A stretch of 33,044 nt of DNA from Desulfomonile tiedjei (GCA_016212935.1 JACRDE010000646.1:1-33044); one strand, 5' to 3'. Shown: positions 1-9,770, counted from the stretch's first letter. Numbers and translations: made by a program. The notes: generated from the letters alone by a model not told the origin.

Positions 1-110
1 CATGGACACCAAGGTCGGATGTTCGTGCTGAGATCCGTCCTACCCGACTTCTCGGAAGTTTGTCGGTTTGAAAAGATCTCAACTTGTCTGAGCCCTTGCC
101 GAAAATACCG

Positions 111-3038
111 CTAAGCTTTCATCCGAAAATACAATTTCGTGAACTCTTCAGTCACTGCCGGAATGAGCGCCAGGCCAAGCACCACCAGCCACTCATTAAG
201 ACTGAGAGCGTGAGTGTTGAACACGGGGTGCAGGTACGGCACGAAAACGGTTACACCCAGCAGTACAACGGAAAGCAGGACCGCCCACACCAGATAGGGG
301 TTTGAAAACGGGCCGATCTGGAATATCGAGAGCCGCTCTGACCGAACAGTAAAGGAACGGATCAGCTCGCACATGGACAGCGTGACAAAGGCCATGGTTT
401 CAGCCGTCTGCACATCCACACCGGTCCAGTTGTATTTGAATACAAACAGCAGGGGGCTAACATCGGCGGGAAGAGCGTTGGTCGCCTGCAGATGCCAGAT
501 GAGCCCCAAGACAAACGCCCCAAGCGTCGCTCCGGTTTGAGTGATCGTCTGTATCAGGATGCCTAGGCGCATGGGACCGTGGATGATGGGCTCAGTCTTG
601 GGCCGCGGCGGCTGATCCATCACGTCCGGGTCACCTTTCTCCTTGGCCAAAGCCAGGGCCGGCGCTCCATCAGTCACCAGATTGAGCCACAACAGCTGAA
701 TGGCCGTAAGCGGAGTGGGTAGGCCGAACAGAGTGGGCAAGAAAATGATCATGATCTCGGCCACGTTGGAGGAGAGCAGGAAAAACACAAACTTGCGGAT
801 GTTCGCGTAGATAATCCGCCCCTGCTCTACCGCGGCCACAATACTCACGTAATTGTCGTCGGTAAGTACCATGTCTGCAGTTTCTTTGGCCACGTCCGTG
901 CCCGTGATGCCCATGGCAACTCCGATATCGGCACGTTTGAGCGCGGGAGCGTCGTTCACACCGTCGCCCGTCATGGCCACGACCTCTCCCCTCTGCTTGA
1001 GCCCGTCGACGATGCGCATCTTGTGTTCCGGGTTGACCCGAGCAAAAACGTCGGTGGTCTCAAGAGCAGCAATGAGCCCCGCGCCGTCCAGTTTGTCCAG
1101 GGCGGCTCCAGCCATGACCTGGCGACCAGGGGTCAACAAACCGATGGACCGTCCTATGGCTGCGGCAGTGTCCGGGTAATCGCCGGTGATCATGATCGTC
1201 CGGATTCCCGCGCCCCGGGCGTTCTCGATGGCCGGGAGCACTTCGGGCCGGGCAGGGTCAATGATCCCGAATAGCCCCAAGAACACGAGGCTGTGCTCCA
1301 CGGCTGACGGCGTGATGTCGTCAGGGGGGGTGTCGGTAACTCGGTAAGATACCGCCAGTACTCGGAGTGCTTCGCGAGCCATTCCTTCGTTGGCCGACGC
1401 CATACGCAACCGCATGTCCTCGGTAAGCAGCGCGGGTTCGTCGTCAATCCGCTGATAATGGGTGCACAACTGCATGATCACATCCGGTGCGCCCTTGCAC
1501 ATAGTCACATACAGCTTTCCTGATCCACCGGAGTCATCGTGAAAGGGTCCTGGGTCGCTTTGCTTTGGAGCGACAACATCCAGAACGGTGGACATGCATT
1601 TACGTTCGGAGTCGAAGGGGATCTCGCAAACTCGCGGATACGCTCTCTCCAGCTTGGGCTTATGCGCTCCAGCTTTGGCAGCTGCCACGATCAAAGCGCC
1701 CTCCGTGGGGTCTCCTACCACACGGTAAGTCTCCATTTCCTCCGAAGTACCCGAAAATTCCAGATAAGCGTCGGAAGCGAGAACTCCTGCCCAAAGCGTT
1801 GTGAGGACTCCGGGGTATTTGGTCAGGTCCACAGGTTGCCCATTCAACGCAAAATCCCCTCGAGGTGCGTAACCTTCGCCACTCACGTTGAAAGCGTGGT
1901 CATCGACCCACAATCGAACTGCAGTCATCTGGTTCTGAGTGAGCGTTCCCGTCTTGTCGGAGCAAATGACGCTTGCCGAACCGAGGGTCTCAACCGCAGC
2001 CAAACGCCGGATGAGGGCATGTCTCCCTACCATTTCTCGCATGCCGAGTGCAAGAGTGATGGTGACTACGGCAGGCAGCCCTTCCGGCACCGCAGCGATT
2101 GCCAGGCTTACGGCAATAATGAAGAGCCCCGTGAGCAGGGAGGAGTACTGACTAAGGTACGCCAGGAAGCCGCCGTCCGGGGCCGTGATCAGGCCGAGGT
2201 TGGTCTGGTTGAATACAGCCACAAAGAACACAAGCGCGCATATGACAAGACAAGCGTATCCAAGTTGTCTTCCCAGTTGGTCCAGCCGCTGCTGCAGAGG
2301 CGTGGGTTCGGCCTCCAACGTCTGAAGCATCTCTGCAATGAGCCCCATCTGCGTGTGCATGCCGGTGGCTACTACGATCGCGCGGCCTCGACCGTACGTG
2401 ATCAGAGTGCCCATGAAGGCTGTGTTGAGACGGTCGCCCAGAGGAATATCGGCTTCCAAATTCACCTGGGCTTTCTTCTCCACAGGGACCGATTCCCCTG
2501 TCAGTGCCGCCTCTTCGATCCTCAGGTTGACAGACTCCACCAGCCTCACGTCTGCAGGCACGTAATTACCGGCCTCCAGGACTACTATGTCCCCAGGGAC
2601 GAGCTCACGACTGGGAATCGTTGTCCGAGAGCCGCCGCGAATCACGCTCGCATTGGGGGCCGCCATTTTCTTCAGCGCCGCGAGCGCCTCTTCGGCTTTC
2701 GATTCCTGAATCACGCCGATGATAGCATTAAGCAGCACTATGGCCATGATGGCCGCAGCCTCCACATAGTCACCAAGCAGGGCCGAGATCACGCTCGCCA
2801 CAACGAGCATCATCACCACGAAACTTTCAAACTGCTGCAGAACTAGTTTCCAAAACGGCGGTCGTGGGGCCTCGCGCAGCTCATTAGGCCCGACCTCCGC
2901 AAGACGTTTTTCGACGGCCTCGGGGGTGAGGCCGCGTTCCAAATGGGCAGAGAGCTTCTCCGCCACAGCCTCTGCTGAATGACTGTGCCAAGCTTCGCTT
3001 GCTAAGATGGTGTGTAGTTTTGGGCCCGTGGAAGACAT
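111..3038 (-). CDS. Cation-transporting P-type ATPase, type II (Ca2+-type)
   Basis: This 975-residue protein has the full type II P-type ATPase layout and would pump a cation across the inner membrane at the cost of ATP. An N-terminal cation_ATPase_N-like segment is followed by the actuator motif LTGES, M4 with PEGLP, the phosphorylation motif DKTGTLT and the hinge TGDGVNDAP. Ligand positions known from SERCA look kept: Glu in M4 (VPEGLP), Glu in M5 (NVAEIM), and Asn, Thr and Asp in M6 (NLVTDG). Calcium is therefore the likeliest substrate, though bacterial relatives can carry Mn2+ or other ions. The start is supported by AGGAG six bases before the ATG. The length is normal for the family and nothing looks broken. 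It appears monocistronic, with no neighbouring transport or regulatory gene. Substrate assignment is inference. Confidence 0.95.
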   Translation of the reverse strand: MSSTGPKLHTILASEAWHSHSAEAVAEKLSAHLERGLTPEAVEKRLAEVGPNELREAPRPPFWKLVLQQFESFVVMMLVVASVISALLGDYVEAAAIMAIVLLNAIIGVIQESKAEEALAALKKMAAPNASVIRGGSRTTIPSRELVPGDIVVLEAGNYVPADVRLVESVNLRIEEAALTGESVPVEKKAQVNLEADIPLGDRLNTAFMGTLITYGRGRAIVVATGMHTQMGLIAEMLQTLEAEPTPLQQRLDQLGRQLGYACLVICALVFFVAVFNQTNLGLITAPDGGFLAYLSQYSSLLTGLFIIAVSLAIAAVPEGLPAVVTITLALGMREMVGRHALIRRLAAVETLGSASVICSDKTGTLTQNQMTAVRLWVDDHAFNVSGEGYAPRGDFALNGQPVDLTKYPGVLTTLWAGVLASDAYLEFSGTSEEMETYRVVGDPTEGALIVAAAKAGAHKPKLERAYPRVCEIPFDSERKCMSTVLDVVAPKQSDPGPFHDDSGGSGKLYVTMCKGAPDVIMQLCTHYQRIDDEPALLTEDMRLRMASANEGMAREALRVLAVSYRVTDTPPDDITPSAVEHSLVFLGLFGIIDPARPEVLPAIENARGAGIRTIMITGDYPDTAAAIGRSIGLLTPGRQVMAGAALDKLDGAGLIAALETTDVFARVNPEHKMRIVDGLKQRGEVVAMTGDGVNDAPALKRADIGVAMGITGTDVAKETADMVLTDDNYVSIVAAVEQGRIIYANIRKFVFFLLSSNVAEIMIIFLPTLFGLPTPLTAIQLLWLNLVTDGAPALALAKEKGDPDVMDQPPRPKTEPIIHGPMRLGILIQTITQTGATLGAFVLGLIWHLQATNALPADVSPLLFVFKYNWTGVDVQTAETMAFVTLSMCELIRSFTVRSERLSIFQIGPFSNPYLVWAVLLSVVLLGVTVFVPYLHPVFNTHALSLNEWLVVLGLALIPAVTEEFTKLYFRMKA

Positions 3039-3249
3039 CCAGTGCTCCTAGTGTGAAGAATGTAAACAGCGCGACTGAATTGCGACTTAGAGGACGGGGG
3101 CAACGCCTTGAGCATGCATTTGGTCGAAGTTCATCCGTTGCCTGTAAGGCTCCAGCCTATTGACTCTCACGCAGCGGACTCAAGTACACTACTCGAGTGG
3201 GCATCAGCCTCGGGGGTAGCGCCAGCGAGCGTAAGGTTCAGATTTCGGC

Positions 3250-3462
3250 TTGGACAGCGGGGATTCGCCCATGCACCACGCGGTACCAAAGGGTGACCAG
3301 GACAAGCTACCGGAACTCTCCGGTGAGACGGGCTCCTGGCGCCGTCGACTATGGTCGATCTATGACCGCCTCTCAAGTCAACGCCGTTGTGTCGACCATT
3401 ATACCAAAGTTACCAAACCTGGCATCATTTTTGTCATCGTGCCGCACAGCGACGAAATTTGA
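3250..3462 (+). pseudogene. Possible relic with CyoE/CtaB-like N-terminal motif
   Basis: The 70-codon ORF contains YTKVTKPGIIF, which closely resembles the start of the first membrane helix of protoheme IX farnesyltransferase (E. coli CyoE begins YLQVTKPGIIF). The resemblance stops after about 12 residues. The ORF then ends, and no further membrane helices are seen in any frame nearby. If it is real it is a truncated remnant, but a chance match over so short a stretch cannot be excluded. Confidence 0.2.
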
Positions 3463-3765
3463 GATAGCGAAAAGGGCCTGAGTAGTCATCCAACAAGGCT
3501 TCCGATGGGGGATTTTCAGGGAGGGGCTGGCGCCCGTGCTCGATCAATTGCATCATATGGTGGCTTATGATTCTTCTCTAGGCCCGGGATTCCAATCGCC
3601 GGACAACATAGCCTATCAGCCCCGACAGTGCGATAAGGGAGGGCGGTCTCTGAAATAGGTGCATGACCGCCTCCGTCACTGCAGAGAATGCGCCGGACAA
3701 TCAAGATTTCGGCGAAGGGTGGCCCCGAGCCCCACGGATTCCTACAGGCCTGATCATCAGGGATG

Positions 3766-3787
3766 ACTCAACGCTTTCGCTGAGTCC
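3766..3787. terminator. Hairpin downstream of pstS-like gene
   Basis: GACTCA and TGAGTC form a 6-bp stem, and the loop can pair further around CTTT. It lies about 60 bases past the stop of the pstS-like gene, so it could end that transcript. It lacks a T-run, so this is only a possible terminator. Confidence 0.25.
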
Positions 3788-3848
3788 CTTACACAGCGGA
3801 AGCTCGGGTCACACTTCATCGGCTTCTCGGAACCGTCACATACTCGCC

Positions 3849-4676
3849 TTAATGCTTGCCTTGAGCTTGGCAGAAATCCACAAACTTCGTTATTGAGGGA
3901 CTTGTGGATCGATCGTCCCACGCAAAGCTAAAAGTCAAAGTGATTGGATAGGTGCCATTCTCTACATTTTCCGCTTTCGGAACAACTGAGGCAGACGAAT
4001 CATCCTTTTTCATTCCCAGCAGTTTGACCCCACTCATGTTGCGACTAGCCGGGACTATTCCAATTGGCAGATCCTGCGCCCTCTTACACGCCGTGAGGAT
4101 CGCCTCCCACGTTTCAGTCATTACAGTGCTTTTTCCAAAAGGCTCACCGTGGAGCACCGTGTTCCAAAAGAAGACAGCCCCGCCTGATTCAGGGATTCTA
4201 CGTGTCAGACACCTTACGGGTTCGTCCGGCCCACCCACCAGCTTCCAATTGTCGTACTCTCCTGAAAAAAGCCTCCTCAGTTGTTCCAAGGTCAGTTCAT
4301 TCACCGGATTGCGCTCGTGCGTTATGACGGCTACGGCCGACCTGCCAATCGGCTTTTCGACAAGTTTCAAGCCTTTCTCGGCACTCTTATTTCGCTCATC
4401 CGGCCTGATCTCGCGGCTCATCATCCCTATTTCTGCCGTGCCGTCGATGATTGATTGGAACCCTTTACCCGCACTGGAACCGATAACGGTTATTTCGACT
4501 CCGGGGTTTTTTTCCATGAACTGTTTGGCCCATTTGTCCACAACGTCCGAAGCCATGGCTGCCCCATTGAGCCTCAAACGCTGCTTTGTGCTCTCTTGGG
4601 CCAACGACGTCCCGGAGAGAACTGAGATTGATACGACTAGCCACGCGCCAAGAATAGCCGTGAAATACTTTCTCAT
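3849..4676 (-). CDS. PstS-like periplasmic substrate-binding protein
   Basis: This is a secreted solute-binding protein of the phosphate-binding (PstS-like, PBP_like_2) class, about 275 residues from the chosen start. A signal peptide (MRKYFTAILGAWLVVSISVL, cleavage near SLA-QE) is followed by the family hallmarks: GSSAGKGFQSIIDGTAEIGM in the oxyanion-binding lobe, an ERNPVNELT strand and later a SGG stretch. I place the start at the ATG at 4676 because GGAG lies 8 bases upstream; the in-frame ATG at 4682 is also possible. The longer ORF-track start at 4745 would hide the signal peptide behind 23 residues. No pstC, pstA, pstB or phoU lies nearby, so this is an orphan binding protein. It could serve a distant transporter or act in sensing. 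The ligand is not proven to be phosphate. Confidence 0.85.
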   Translation of the reverse strand: MRKYFTAILGAWLVVSISVLSGTSLAQESTKQRLRLNGAAMASDVVDKWAKQFMEKNPGVEITVIGSSAGKGFQSIIDGTAEIGMMSREIRPDERNKSAEKGLKLVEKPIGRSAVAVITHERNPVNELTLEQLRRLFSGEYDNWKLVGGPDEPVRCLTRRIPESGGAVFFWNTVLHGEPFGKSTVMTETWEAILTACKRAQDLPIGIVPASRNMSGVKLLGMKKDDSSASVVPKAENVENGTYPITLTFSFAWDDRSTSPSITKFVDFCQAQGKH

Positions 4677-5343
4677 AGACATTTCTCCTTCTGTGCAAAA
4701 CGAGATCCGAACTTGTGTTGCATTATGTTCGGAATCTCCCAGCATTTCAAAAGAGCCGCCATCTCGTTCAGATGGCCGCCCGAATCCACACTCTTCCTTG
4801 TCGCTTAGAGTTGCGCCGTCACACCGATCTGTTTCATGCCCTATCAGTATTGATCATACTGATGCCGCATCCTATGTTAGGCACATCCTACTAGCATCTA
4901 CTCACACGGTTCACAAGCCCTTTTATCTCAGTTAACTAACTTGGGGATCAGTAGAACTTACTTGAGCCAACAGACAACACAAATATAGCACGATTGCAAC
5001 TTGTAAGCCAGTCTGAAGACTAGTACAAATGCCGTTAAATATCGCTCAGTTATTCTGGAGGAAACAAGACAAATACAGCGGGACAGCGTTCAAATGTGGG
5101 AATTTCACACCAGGATGAGAGCCTCCCGCACGATGTCCGGGGGTTAGAAGAGTTCCAGCGAGTGAAACACCCTCACACGCGATCGTTTGCCGAGTGAAAA
5201 CCGCTCAATCAACAAATAGGTGCTACCGAAGACAATGTGTGGTTGAAAGATCAACAGGAATCATAGTTGACGAATTCATTTACGAGAGTTACTCTACGGA
5301 ACTGGTTTTCATAAGAACGAACCCCAAGAAGCTCAGGAATTCC
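4677..5343. other. Intergenic region between divergent pstS-like and maoC-like genes
   Basis: About 660 bases separate the two divergent starts and should hold both promoters, but I cannot name -35/-10 pairs with confidence. On the reverse strand, in the pstS-like leader, GCCATCT and AGATGGC form a 7-bp hairpin with a 5-base loop (4758-4776), followed by CTCTTTT. It could act as an attenuator. The in-frame extension of the maoC ORF back to 5194 shows no conserved protein sequence. Confidence 0.4.
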
Positions 5344-5826
5344 ATGGACAATTCGAGATTCACTTCACCGGTCGAAGACAGGTACTTCGAGGACTATGTG
5401 ACCGGCGCTGTTCACGAGTGCGGCTCCATCGCAGTTGACGAAGAAGAGATCATCACCTTCGCCAGACGTTTTGATCCCCAGCCGTTTCATACAATTCCTG
5501 AAGCTGCTGCGCAATCTGCCTTTGGTGGGTTGATTGCCAGCGGCTGGCACACGGCCAGCCTCATGATGCGCCTGTTCGTGGACCACTACCTGTCTGGGGT
5601 TGCGAGCCTGAGTTCTCCCGGCGTGGACGAACTTCGCTGGCTCAAACCGGTTCGTCCGGGGGACACACTCTTGTTGCGTGTGACCGTCATAGAGACTACT
5701 CGTTCACACTCAAAACCTGATAGGGGAATTGTCCACTCCTATATCGAAGTGCGGAATCAGCGTAGCGAGGTCGTGATGACCATGAAGGCATTGAATCTGC
5801 TGGGTTGCCGAGACAAATCTTTTTAG
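5344..5826 (+). CDS. MaoC-like (R)-specific enoyl-CoA hydratase-type protein
   Basis: From the start at 5344 this is a 160-residue single hotdog-fold protein of the MaoC dehydratase family, which hydrates enoyl-thioesters or performs related acyl-CoA chemistry in the cytoplasm. The N-terminus RYFEDYVTG and the catalytic segment [12 protein letters not shown]...[11 protein letters not shown] match the family's Asp/His hydratase motif. The chosen ATG has AGGA five bases upstream and begins right before the conserved domain. The 50 extra residues of the ORF-track start (5194) look non-coding. It stands alone: the next gene is convergent (TraB-like) and no beta-oxidation or polyhydroxyalkanoate gene is adjacent, so the substrate cannot be told. 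Family assignment is firm; the pathway is unknown. Confidence 0.88.
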   Translation: MDNSRFTSPVEDRYFEDYVTGAVHECGSIAVDEEEIITFARRFDPQPFHTIPEAAAQSAFGGLIASGWHTASLMMRLFVDHYLSGVASLSSPGVDELRWLKPVRPGDTLLLRVTVIETTRSHSKPDRGIVHSYIEVRNQRSEVVMTMKALNLLGCRDKSF

Positions 5827-5951
5827 AGGAATTGTCACGGAAAGCTGAATCCGGTCAGGACGATTGTGGGTTAGTATGAATCCATTTATATGTCACGTGC
5901 TCTGGGCGAATATGCGCTGTCGGGATGAACGTCATATCATGGCTGACCGGT

Positions 5952-6782
5952 CTAAATGCGGCAGTCCTTCTCAACAGCATAACCCTCCGCGGCAAGTATC
6001 CGACTGACTCCTACCACGTGTGGTACTCCCACGAAGACCGCTGCGCGTCCACGTTCCAGGTACTCTTGCATCTTTTCGCAGAAGATTGCGTCGCGCCGAT
6101 CAATTACATGCGGATTACGTGTGGGAAAGCCGTAGGGATTTCCCGCGATCGTGGCGAGATTTCCGTCCAAATACCATCGCATGAAATCCCCAGTATAAGA
6201 GTGCCAGGAATCAATTCTTCTCAAGAAGTCAGTCATCTGTTGACAGGAGAGGGACTCCAGTACCTGGATTTGCTCCTCGATGGTCTCCATGAACACAACC
6301 TTTTTCCCCAATTCGTTGGCGATTTGGTACGCTTCCATGTCAACGGAATGCTTCCAACCGTTCTTTCTGAGGTAGGCAGTATATATGGCGAAAAAGGCCA
6401 TCCATGGCTTCATTGTGCCAATGGTCCCGTCCAAGAAAGTCTTCGGCTCAAGGACAGGTTGCAGAGCATGGAAAGCCGCGAGCCGCGGCGCCTCAGGTCC
6501 GAGCACCTTAGCTATGGTTGAGAGAGTTTTTGCATCGAGCTCGTTTAAGAAATGATTTGCGTTTTGTTCTTGAATCCCGGCGGCTACGACTCTTTCCATA
6601 CTTGACGGGTCAAGTGGTCCTTCAAACAGTGCGGCTTCGGACTCCATGATTAATCGCGTGAGACACTTCCTGAAGCTGTGAGGAGAGAAATGAGCGGTAC
6701 CTACGAGAAACGACGAGCGGGCATCTTTCTTCAACCGCCAGACCATTCGCAATTCTTTTCTCCAGAGTCGTCTCCATAGCAT
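5952..6782 (-). CDS. TraB/GumN family protein
   Basis: This 276-residue protein resembles the TraB/GumN/PrgY family, which is related to the Tiki/ChaN-type putative metalloproteases. Two family signatures are visible: VGTAHFS near the N-terminus followed by an acidic strand (ALFEGPLD), and VFVGVPHVVG near the C-terminus, where each GxxH supplies a candidate metal-binding His. I see no signal peptide, so it is probably cytoplasmic, unlike many GumN proteins. It starts 18 bases after the stop of the upstream FemAB/GNAT-like gene on the same strand, so the two probably share a transcript. An alternative start is the in-frame ATG at 6746. The function of bacterial TraB proteins is poorly known, so protease activity is inference. 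Confidence 0.8.
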   Translation of the reverse strand: MLWRRLWRKELRMVWRLKKDARSSFLVGTAHFSPHSFRKCLTRLIMESEAALFEGPLDPSSMERVVAAGIQEQNANHFLNELDAKTLSTIAKVLGPEAPRLAAFHALQPVLEPKTFLDGTIGTMKPWMAFFAIYTAYLRKNGWKHSVDMEAYQIANELGKKVVFMETIEEQIQVLESLSCQQMTDFLRRIDSWHSYTGDFMRWYLDGNLATIAGNPYGFPTRNPHVIDRRDAIFCEKMQEYLERGRAAVFVGVPHVVGVSRILAAEGYAVEKDCRI

Positions 6783-6800
6783 GAGTGTGCACCTCGGCCT

Positions 6801-7652
6801 TTATGACCGTCCAATACCGCCTACGACGGCATCCCAAAAGGAAGGTTTTCTCAACACCAACTCACACAGTTCGTAGGGCCTTGTGGGAATACCGCCCCAT
6901 TTTTCTTTGAATAACCGAATGCCGGCATTGACACCTATCCCGAGATGGATGAAGCGTTTGCCCAAGTTATCGCTGATCCTGATCATTTCGCTGACCAGCA
7001 GATCCGAGGCCCCTGGCAGGTAGTTCGTCTTTGAGTGACAGCCAATAACGTATGTAGCGAAGTTCTTCGGCGCAAGGTCCACAACAAAGAAGGCGGCCAG
7101 CTTGCGGTCTCTACTCCATGCATTCAATACCAGGCTGTCTTTTGCTCTTCCAACGTAATCCCACATTCTGAAAAGTAGCTCACGAATGCGAGGGGCTGGC
7201 GCAACCCGTTCCACAAATTCTCGGGCCAGCTCACGATTGGCTTCCTTCAACAATGTGGCCTGTTCAACCGTACCAGTTTCTTTCGCTTTTCTGACCATCC
7301 GCCCAAGGGTTCCAGTGGGCACCGCTGCCGGCAGATCAAGTGAATAGTAGCTGTCCGTGTTCCGTTCCACAAACGCCGCCTGAAACGACATTGGAGCTTG
7401 AGGCGCGATCAGAGATAAATTGATCGGTTGAAAGGCCTTTATTATCCTGCCCAGAGCTCGTTCAAAACGATCAAGTTCGAACTCGTGCTCCAGCGGGTAA
7501 CCTACGACAATGACACCGCTCTGCGTTTTACAGCACAGATAATCCTCGAACAGGAATGGCTCCCCTCCTGAAATCCTCGTCATAAGTTCAATGCTGTGTT
7601 CAGGCACGTATGCCCGGGCAAGAATCGCCTTTTCTTCTTCCTGGGTGATCAT
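6801..7652 (-). CDS. FemAB/GNAT-like acyltransferase-fold protein (paralogue A)
   Basis: From the start at 7652 this protein has 283 residues. Its last third (LGIGVNAGIRLFKEKWGGIP) resembles the end of FemAB/BioF2-like GNAT proteins, where an LG.G...G...FK.KWG.....Y pattern is common. I place the start at MITQEEE because the divergent neighbour aligns from exactly there (MLSQRER) and the two then have nearly equal lengths. The ORF-track start at 7844 adds 64 residues with no counterpart. No strong Shine-Dalgarno sequence is visible at either start. It is co-directional with the TraB-like gene downstream. The substrate is unknown; transfer of an acyl or aminoacyl group is inferred from fold resemblance only. 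Confidence 0.65.
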   Translation of the reverse strand: MITQEEEKAILARAYVPEHSIELMTRISGGEPFLFEDYLCCKTQSGVIVVGYPLEHEFELDRFERALGRIIKAFQPINLSLIAPQAPMSFQAAFVERNTDSYYSLDLPAAVPTGTLGRMVRKAKETGTVEQATLLKEANRELAREFVERVAPAPRIRELLFRMWDYVGRAKDSLVLNAWSRDRKLAAFFVVDLAPKNFATYVIGCHSKTNYLPGASDLLVSEMIRISDNLGKRFIHLGIGVNAGIRLFKEKWGGIPTRPYELCELVLRKPSFWDAVVGGIGRS

Positions 7653-8033
7653 GGCTGTAACCGCTCTGGAATCCGGGTGCTCGACGCTTGTCGCACACAG
7701 GAACGGTAGACCCAAAAACAATTGTAGACGTCTAAGATAATCGTAACGTAAAGCCTGGAGCAGGTCAATCGGCTGAGGTAGCCGGGTCCGTGATATCGTT
7801 GCGCACTTAACATGGACATTATGCCCGATGGTCTGCCGCGCCAATTATCCGATTCCGAATGAGCGGGAATAGAATCGTCCGCCCGGCCTAACGGGCCGCA
7901 GAAGTTGACTCCGGTAAAGATGGGGACTAGAATAAAACTGCAACGAAATTAGGCGCATAATTGAAACAAGGGCCCTGAACAGAACCAGGGGCATTTGTGC
8001 CCTGCCCATACCGAGACGGACGCACGAATCCAA
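7653..8033. other. Divergent intergenic region between the two paralogues
   Basis: About 380 bases lie between the two inferred starts and should carry both promoters. A short hairpin (GGGCA/TGCCC) sits near 7989-8003, just before the plus-strand gene. I cannot identify convincing -35/-10 elements. The ORF-track entry 7845-8138 on the minus strand has no family resemblance and I treat it as a shadow. Confidence 0.4.
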
Positions 8034-8882
8034 ATGCTCAGTCAACGGGAACGAGACATGGTCTACAGATACGCATACATCCCGGAACATCTTCCGGAAT
8101 ACGTCCAGGCCGTCTCGCTCGCAGAACCCCACATTCACGAAGGGTACTTATGTTTTCTCCGCGGCACGGTTCTTATATTCATTGGTTACCCGTTGCAACC
8201 AGCACCCTGTGAGCCTACCGACCAACTGCGCCTTGCGCTGGAATCAGCGTGTGACCATTTTCAACCACATACAGTCAGCGTCATTGCTCCTCGAATTCCG
8301 CCTGAAATTGACGGAACCGCATGTGGAAACGACCAATACTACCGGGTAGAGCTCCCTTTGGCGGCAATAAAGCCAAGCGAAGCATACATGTTGCGCCGGG
8401 CAGCCCGAGAGCTGAGCGTGAACGAAGCGGTGTTCGCTGAAGAGCACAGCGCGCTCATTGAGGCTTTCGTCTCGGAACGTATTCCCAGTTCCGCCCACCA
8501 GGAGATCTTTCGCAGTATATCACGTTACGCCGATTGCTCTCAGACGGCACGGCTGCTTGAAGCGCGAAAAGGCAGCGAACTGGCCGCATTCACAATCATG
8601 GACCTTGGTTCTGCAGACTACGGCTTCTATCTGTTCAATTTCAGATCCAGCACGCTTCACGTACCTGGCGCATCCGATCTGCTCTTTTGGGAAATGGCCG
8701 GGCTGGCATTCAAGGAAGGTAAGCGCCATTTGAACCTGGGGTTGGGCGTTAGTTCAGGCATCCAGAGGTTCAAGGAAAAATGGGGAGCCACTCCTTTTCT
8801 CCCGTACGGTTCGGTCACAATCCAAAGGAAGCCGCGTGGCCTGGTCGACATAATTCGAAGGATGTTAATGATCGTGACTTAG
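8034..8882 (+). CDS. FemAB/GNAT-like acyltransferase-fold protein (paralogue B)
   Basis: From the ATG at 8034 this protein has 282 residues and is a clear paralogue of the divergent gene 6801-7652. Shared features in order are an AY.PEH segment near residue 14, EGYLC/EDYLC, a GYPL strand, LSVIAP-like SVIAP, the exact string PGASDLL near residue 210, and the closing LGLGVSSGIQRFKEKWGA with a following PY. The last part resembles the C-terminus of FemAB/GNAT proteins. The ORF-track start at 7995 is a TTG giving 13 extra residues; I prefer the ATG because paralogue A aligns from it. Function is unknown beyond an acyltransferase-like fold. The divergent arrangement suggests duplication by inversion. 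Confidence 0.7.
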   Translation: MLSQRERDMVYRYAYIPEHLPEYVQAVSLAEPHIHEGYLCFLRGTVLIFIGYPLQPAPCEPTDQLRLALESACDHFQPHTVSVIAPRIPPEIDGTACGNDQYYRVELPLAAIKPSEAYMLRRAARELSVNEAVFAEEHSALIEAFVSERIPSSAHQEIFRSISRYADCSQTARLLEARKGSELAAFTIMDLGSADYGFYLFNFRSSTLHVPGASDLLFWEMAGLAFKEGKRHLNLGLGVSSGIQRFKEKWGATPFLPYGSVTIQRKPRGLVDIIRRMLMIVT

Positions 8883-8898
8883 ACCGATGTTCAGGGAG

Positions 8899-8944
8899 GC
8901 CTCTTCCTTCCTCATCGGAATTTGAACTAGTATCGGGAAGAGGC
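8899..8944. terminator. Inverted repeat between convergent genes
   Basis: GCCTCTTCC and GGAAGAGGC form a 9-bp perfect stem around a 28-base loop. It lies between the stops of paralogue B (+) and the FadR-type gene (-), where a bidirectional terminator would be expected. No T-run follows, so the role is inferred. Confidence 0.35.
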
Positions 8945-8990
8945 TACATATCGGGAGGGGATTGCTACACACGGAGATCGGGGAGATCTT

Positions 8991-9734
8991 CTAATGCGAT
9001 GATGACCATTGCTTGAACTCCTCGACCACGTAGACCAGGTGTTCGCGCATGCAGGCCTCTGCGGCATCCGGATCTTGGTCGTGGATGGCCTGAAAAACTT
9101 TCAAGTGATGATCGAAAATTCTCTGTTGATGGTCCTTAGTTACGAATACTTGCTCCCGATGGATCCTAATGGAATAATTGACCCATTGATAAATGCTGCT
9201 CATCAGGTGCAGGAATATAGTGTTATGAGCGGCTGCGACGATCTCCGTATGGAATTTGAAGTCTATTTCATATCGTATGCGCCCCTTCTCAAAGTCATCT
9301 TCCATTTCATCCAGATAACCGCGCATACGGGCAAGCTCCTCTTCGGTTCTGTGCAGAGCCGCTTGCCTTGCCGCCCAGGTTTCCAAAAGGGCCCTAATTT
9401 CAGTTAGCTCCAGAACCCGAAGCCTGTCTGCCCCCAGAAACATCTCTATGGGCTTCAGAATCTCTTGCTCAGTGATGTTCTTAACGATCGTGCCGCCGCC
9501 GTGCACGATCTCCACTATTCCTTGAAGCTCCAATTGCTGAATCGCTTCGCGAATTGAAGGTCGGCTCACCCCCATCTGTTCGGCAAGTTCACGCTCAGAA
9601 GGGAGGCGCTCTCCTACTCTGAGGACTCCGTTGCTGATAGCCTTCTTCAGTTGATTGGCAACCTTCTGTGAGATGCGTTCCAATCGAATCGGTGTGAAGA
9701 GAGGTTCGGGGAGGTCATTATTTTGATTATTCAT
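8991..9734 (-). CDS. FadR-family (GntR) transcriptional regulator with FCD domain
   Basis: This 247-residue regulator has an N-terminal GntR winged helix (residues about 15-80) with the typical RLPSERELAEQMGVSRPSIREAI recognition region, followed by an all-helical FCD ligand-binding domain. In the FCD domain the metal-binding residues known from the family are plausible in DFKFHTEIV and HH/HL near the C-terminus. FCD regulators usually bind carboxylates and release DNA on ligand binding. It is divergent from the TRAP operon, and a TGGTCTTACCA operator of the FadR subfamily lies in the shared intergenic region. It therefore probably represses the transporter until the substrate is present. The start codon has no visible Shine-Dalgarno sequence. 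Family is firm; ligand and target are inferred. Confidence 0.93.
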   Translation of the reverse strand: MNNQNNDLPEPLFTPIRLERISQKVANQLKKAISNGVLRVGERLPSERELAEQMGVSRPSIREAIQQLELQGIVEIVHGGGTIVKNITEQEILKPIEMFLGADRLRVLELTEIRALLETWAARQAALHRTEEELARMRGYLDEMEDDFEKGRIRYEIDFKFHTEIVAAAHNTIFLHLMSSIYQWVNYSIRIHREQVFVTKDHQQRIFDHHLKVFQAIHDQDPDAAEACMREHLVYVVEEFKQWSSSH

Positions 9735-9764
9735 AAGGATTTAATTAAAGGAAGTTTATTTGGT

Positions 9765-9770
9765 TGTCAA
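9765..9770 (-). promoter_or_regulatory. Candidate -35 element for the FadR-type gene
   Basis: On the minus strand TTGACA is followed about 15-17 bases later by AT-rich TTTAATTA. The start codon comes about 14 bases after that, so the mRNA would have almost no leader. The palindrome GTTGTCAAC overlaps this element. This is a weak prediction because the -10 is poor. Confidence 0.35.

Larger units (their letters stand above)
3039..3848. other. Gene-poor stretch between ATPase and pstS-like gene
   Basis: About 800 bases hold only short overlapping ORFs with no family resemblance, apart from one short stretch that resembles the N-terminus of heme O synthase (listed separately). A small hairpin lies near 3766-3787. 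I see no tRNA, insertion sequence end or clear promoter here. It may be decayed coding sequence. Confidence 0.5.

Noticed and set aside
1539-2846. 435-codon plus-strand ORF
   Set aside because: It lies fully antisense to the intact P-type ATPase and its translation has no family features; it is a codon-bias shadow.
3952-4935. 327-codon plus-strand ORF
   Set aside because: It is antisense to the PstS-like gene and Ser-rich without motifs, as shadows usually are.
7845-8138. 97-codon minus-strand ORF between the paralogues
   Set aside because: It overlaps the start of paralogue B, has no resemblance to any family, and the two paralogues explain the region.
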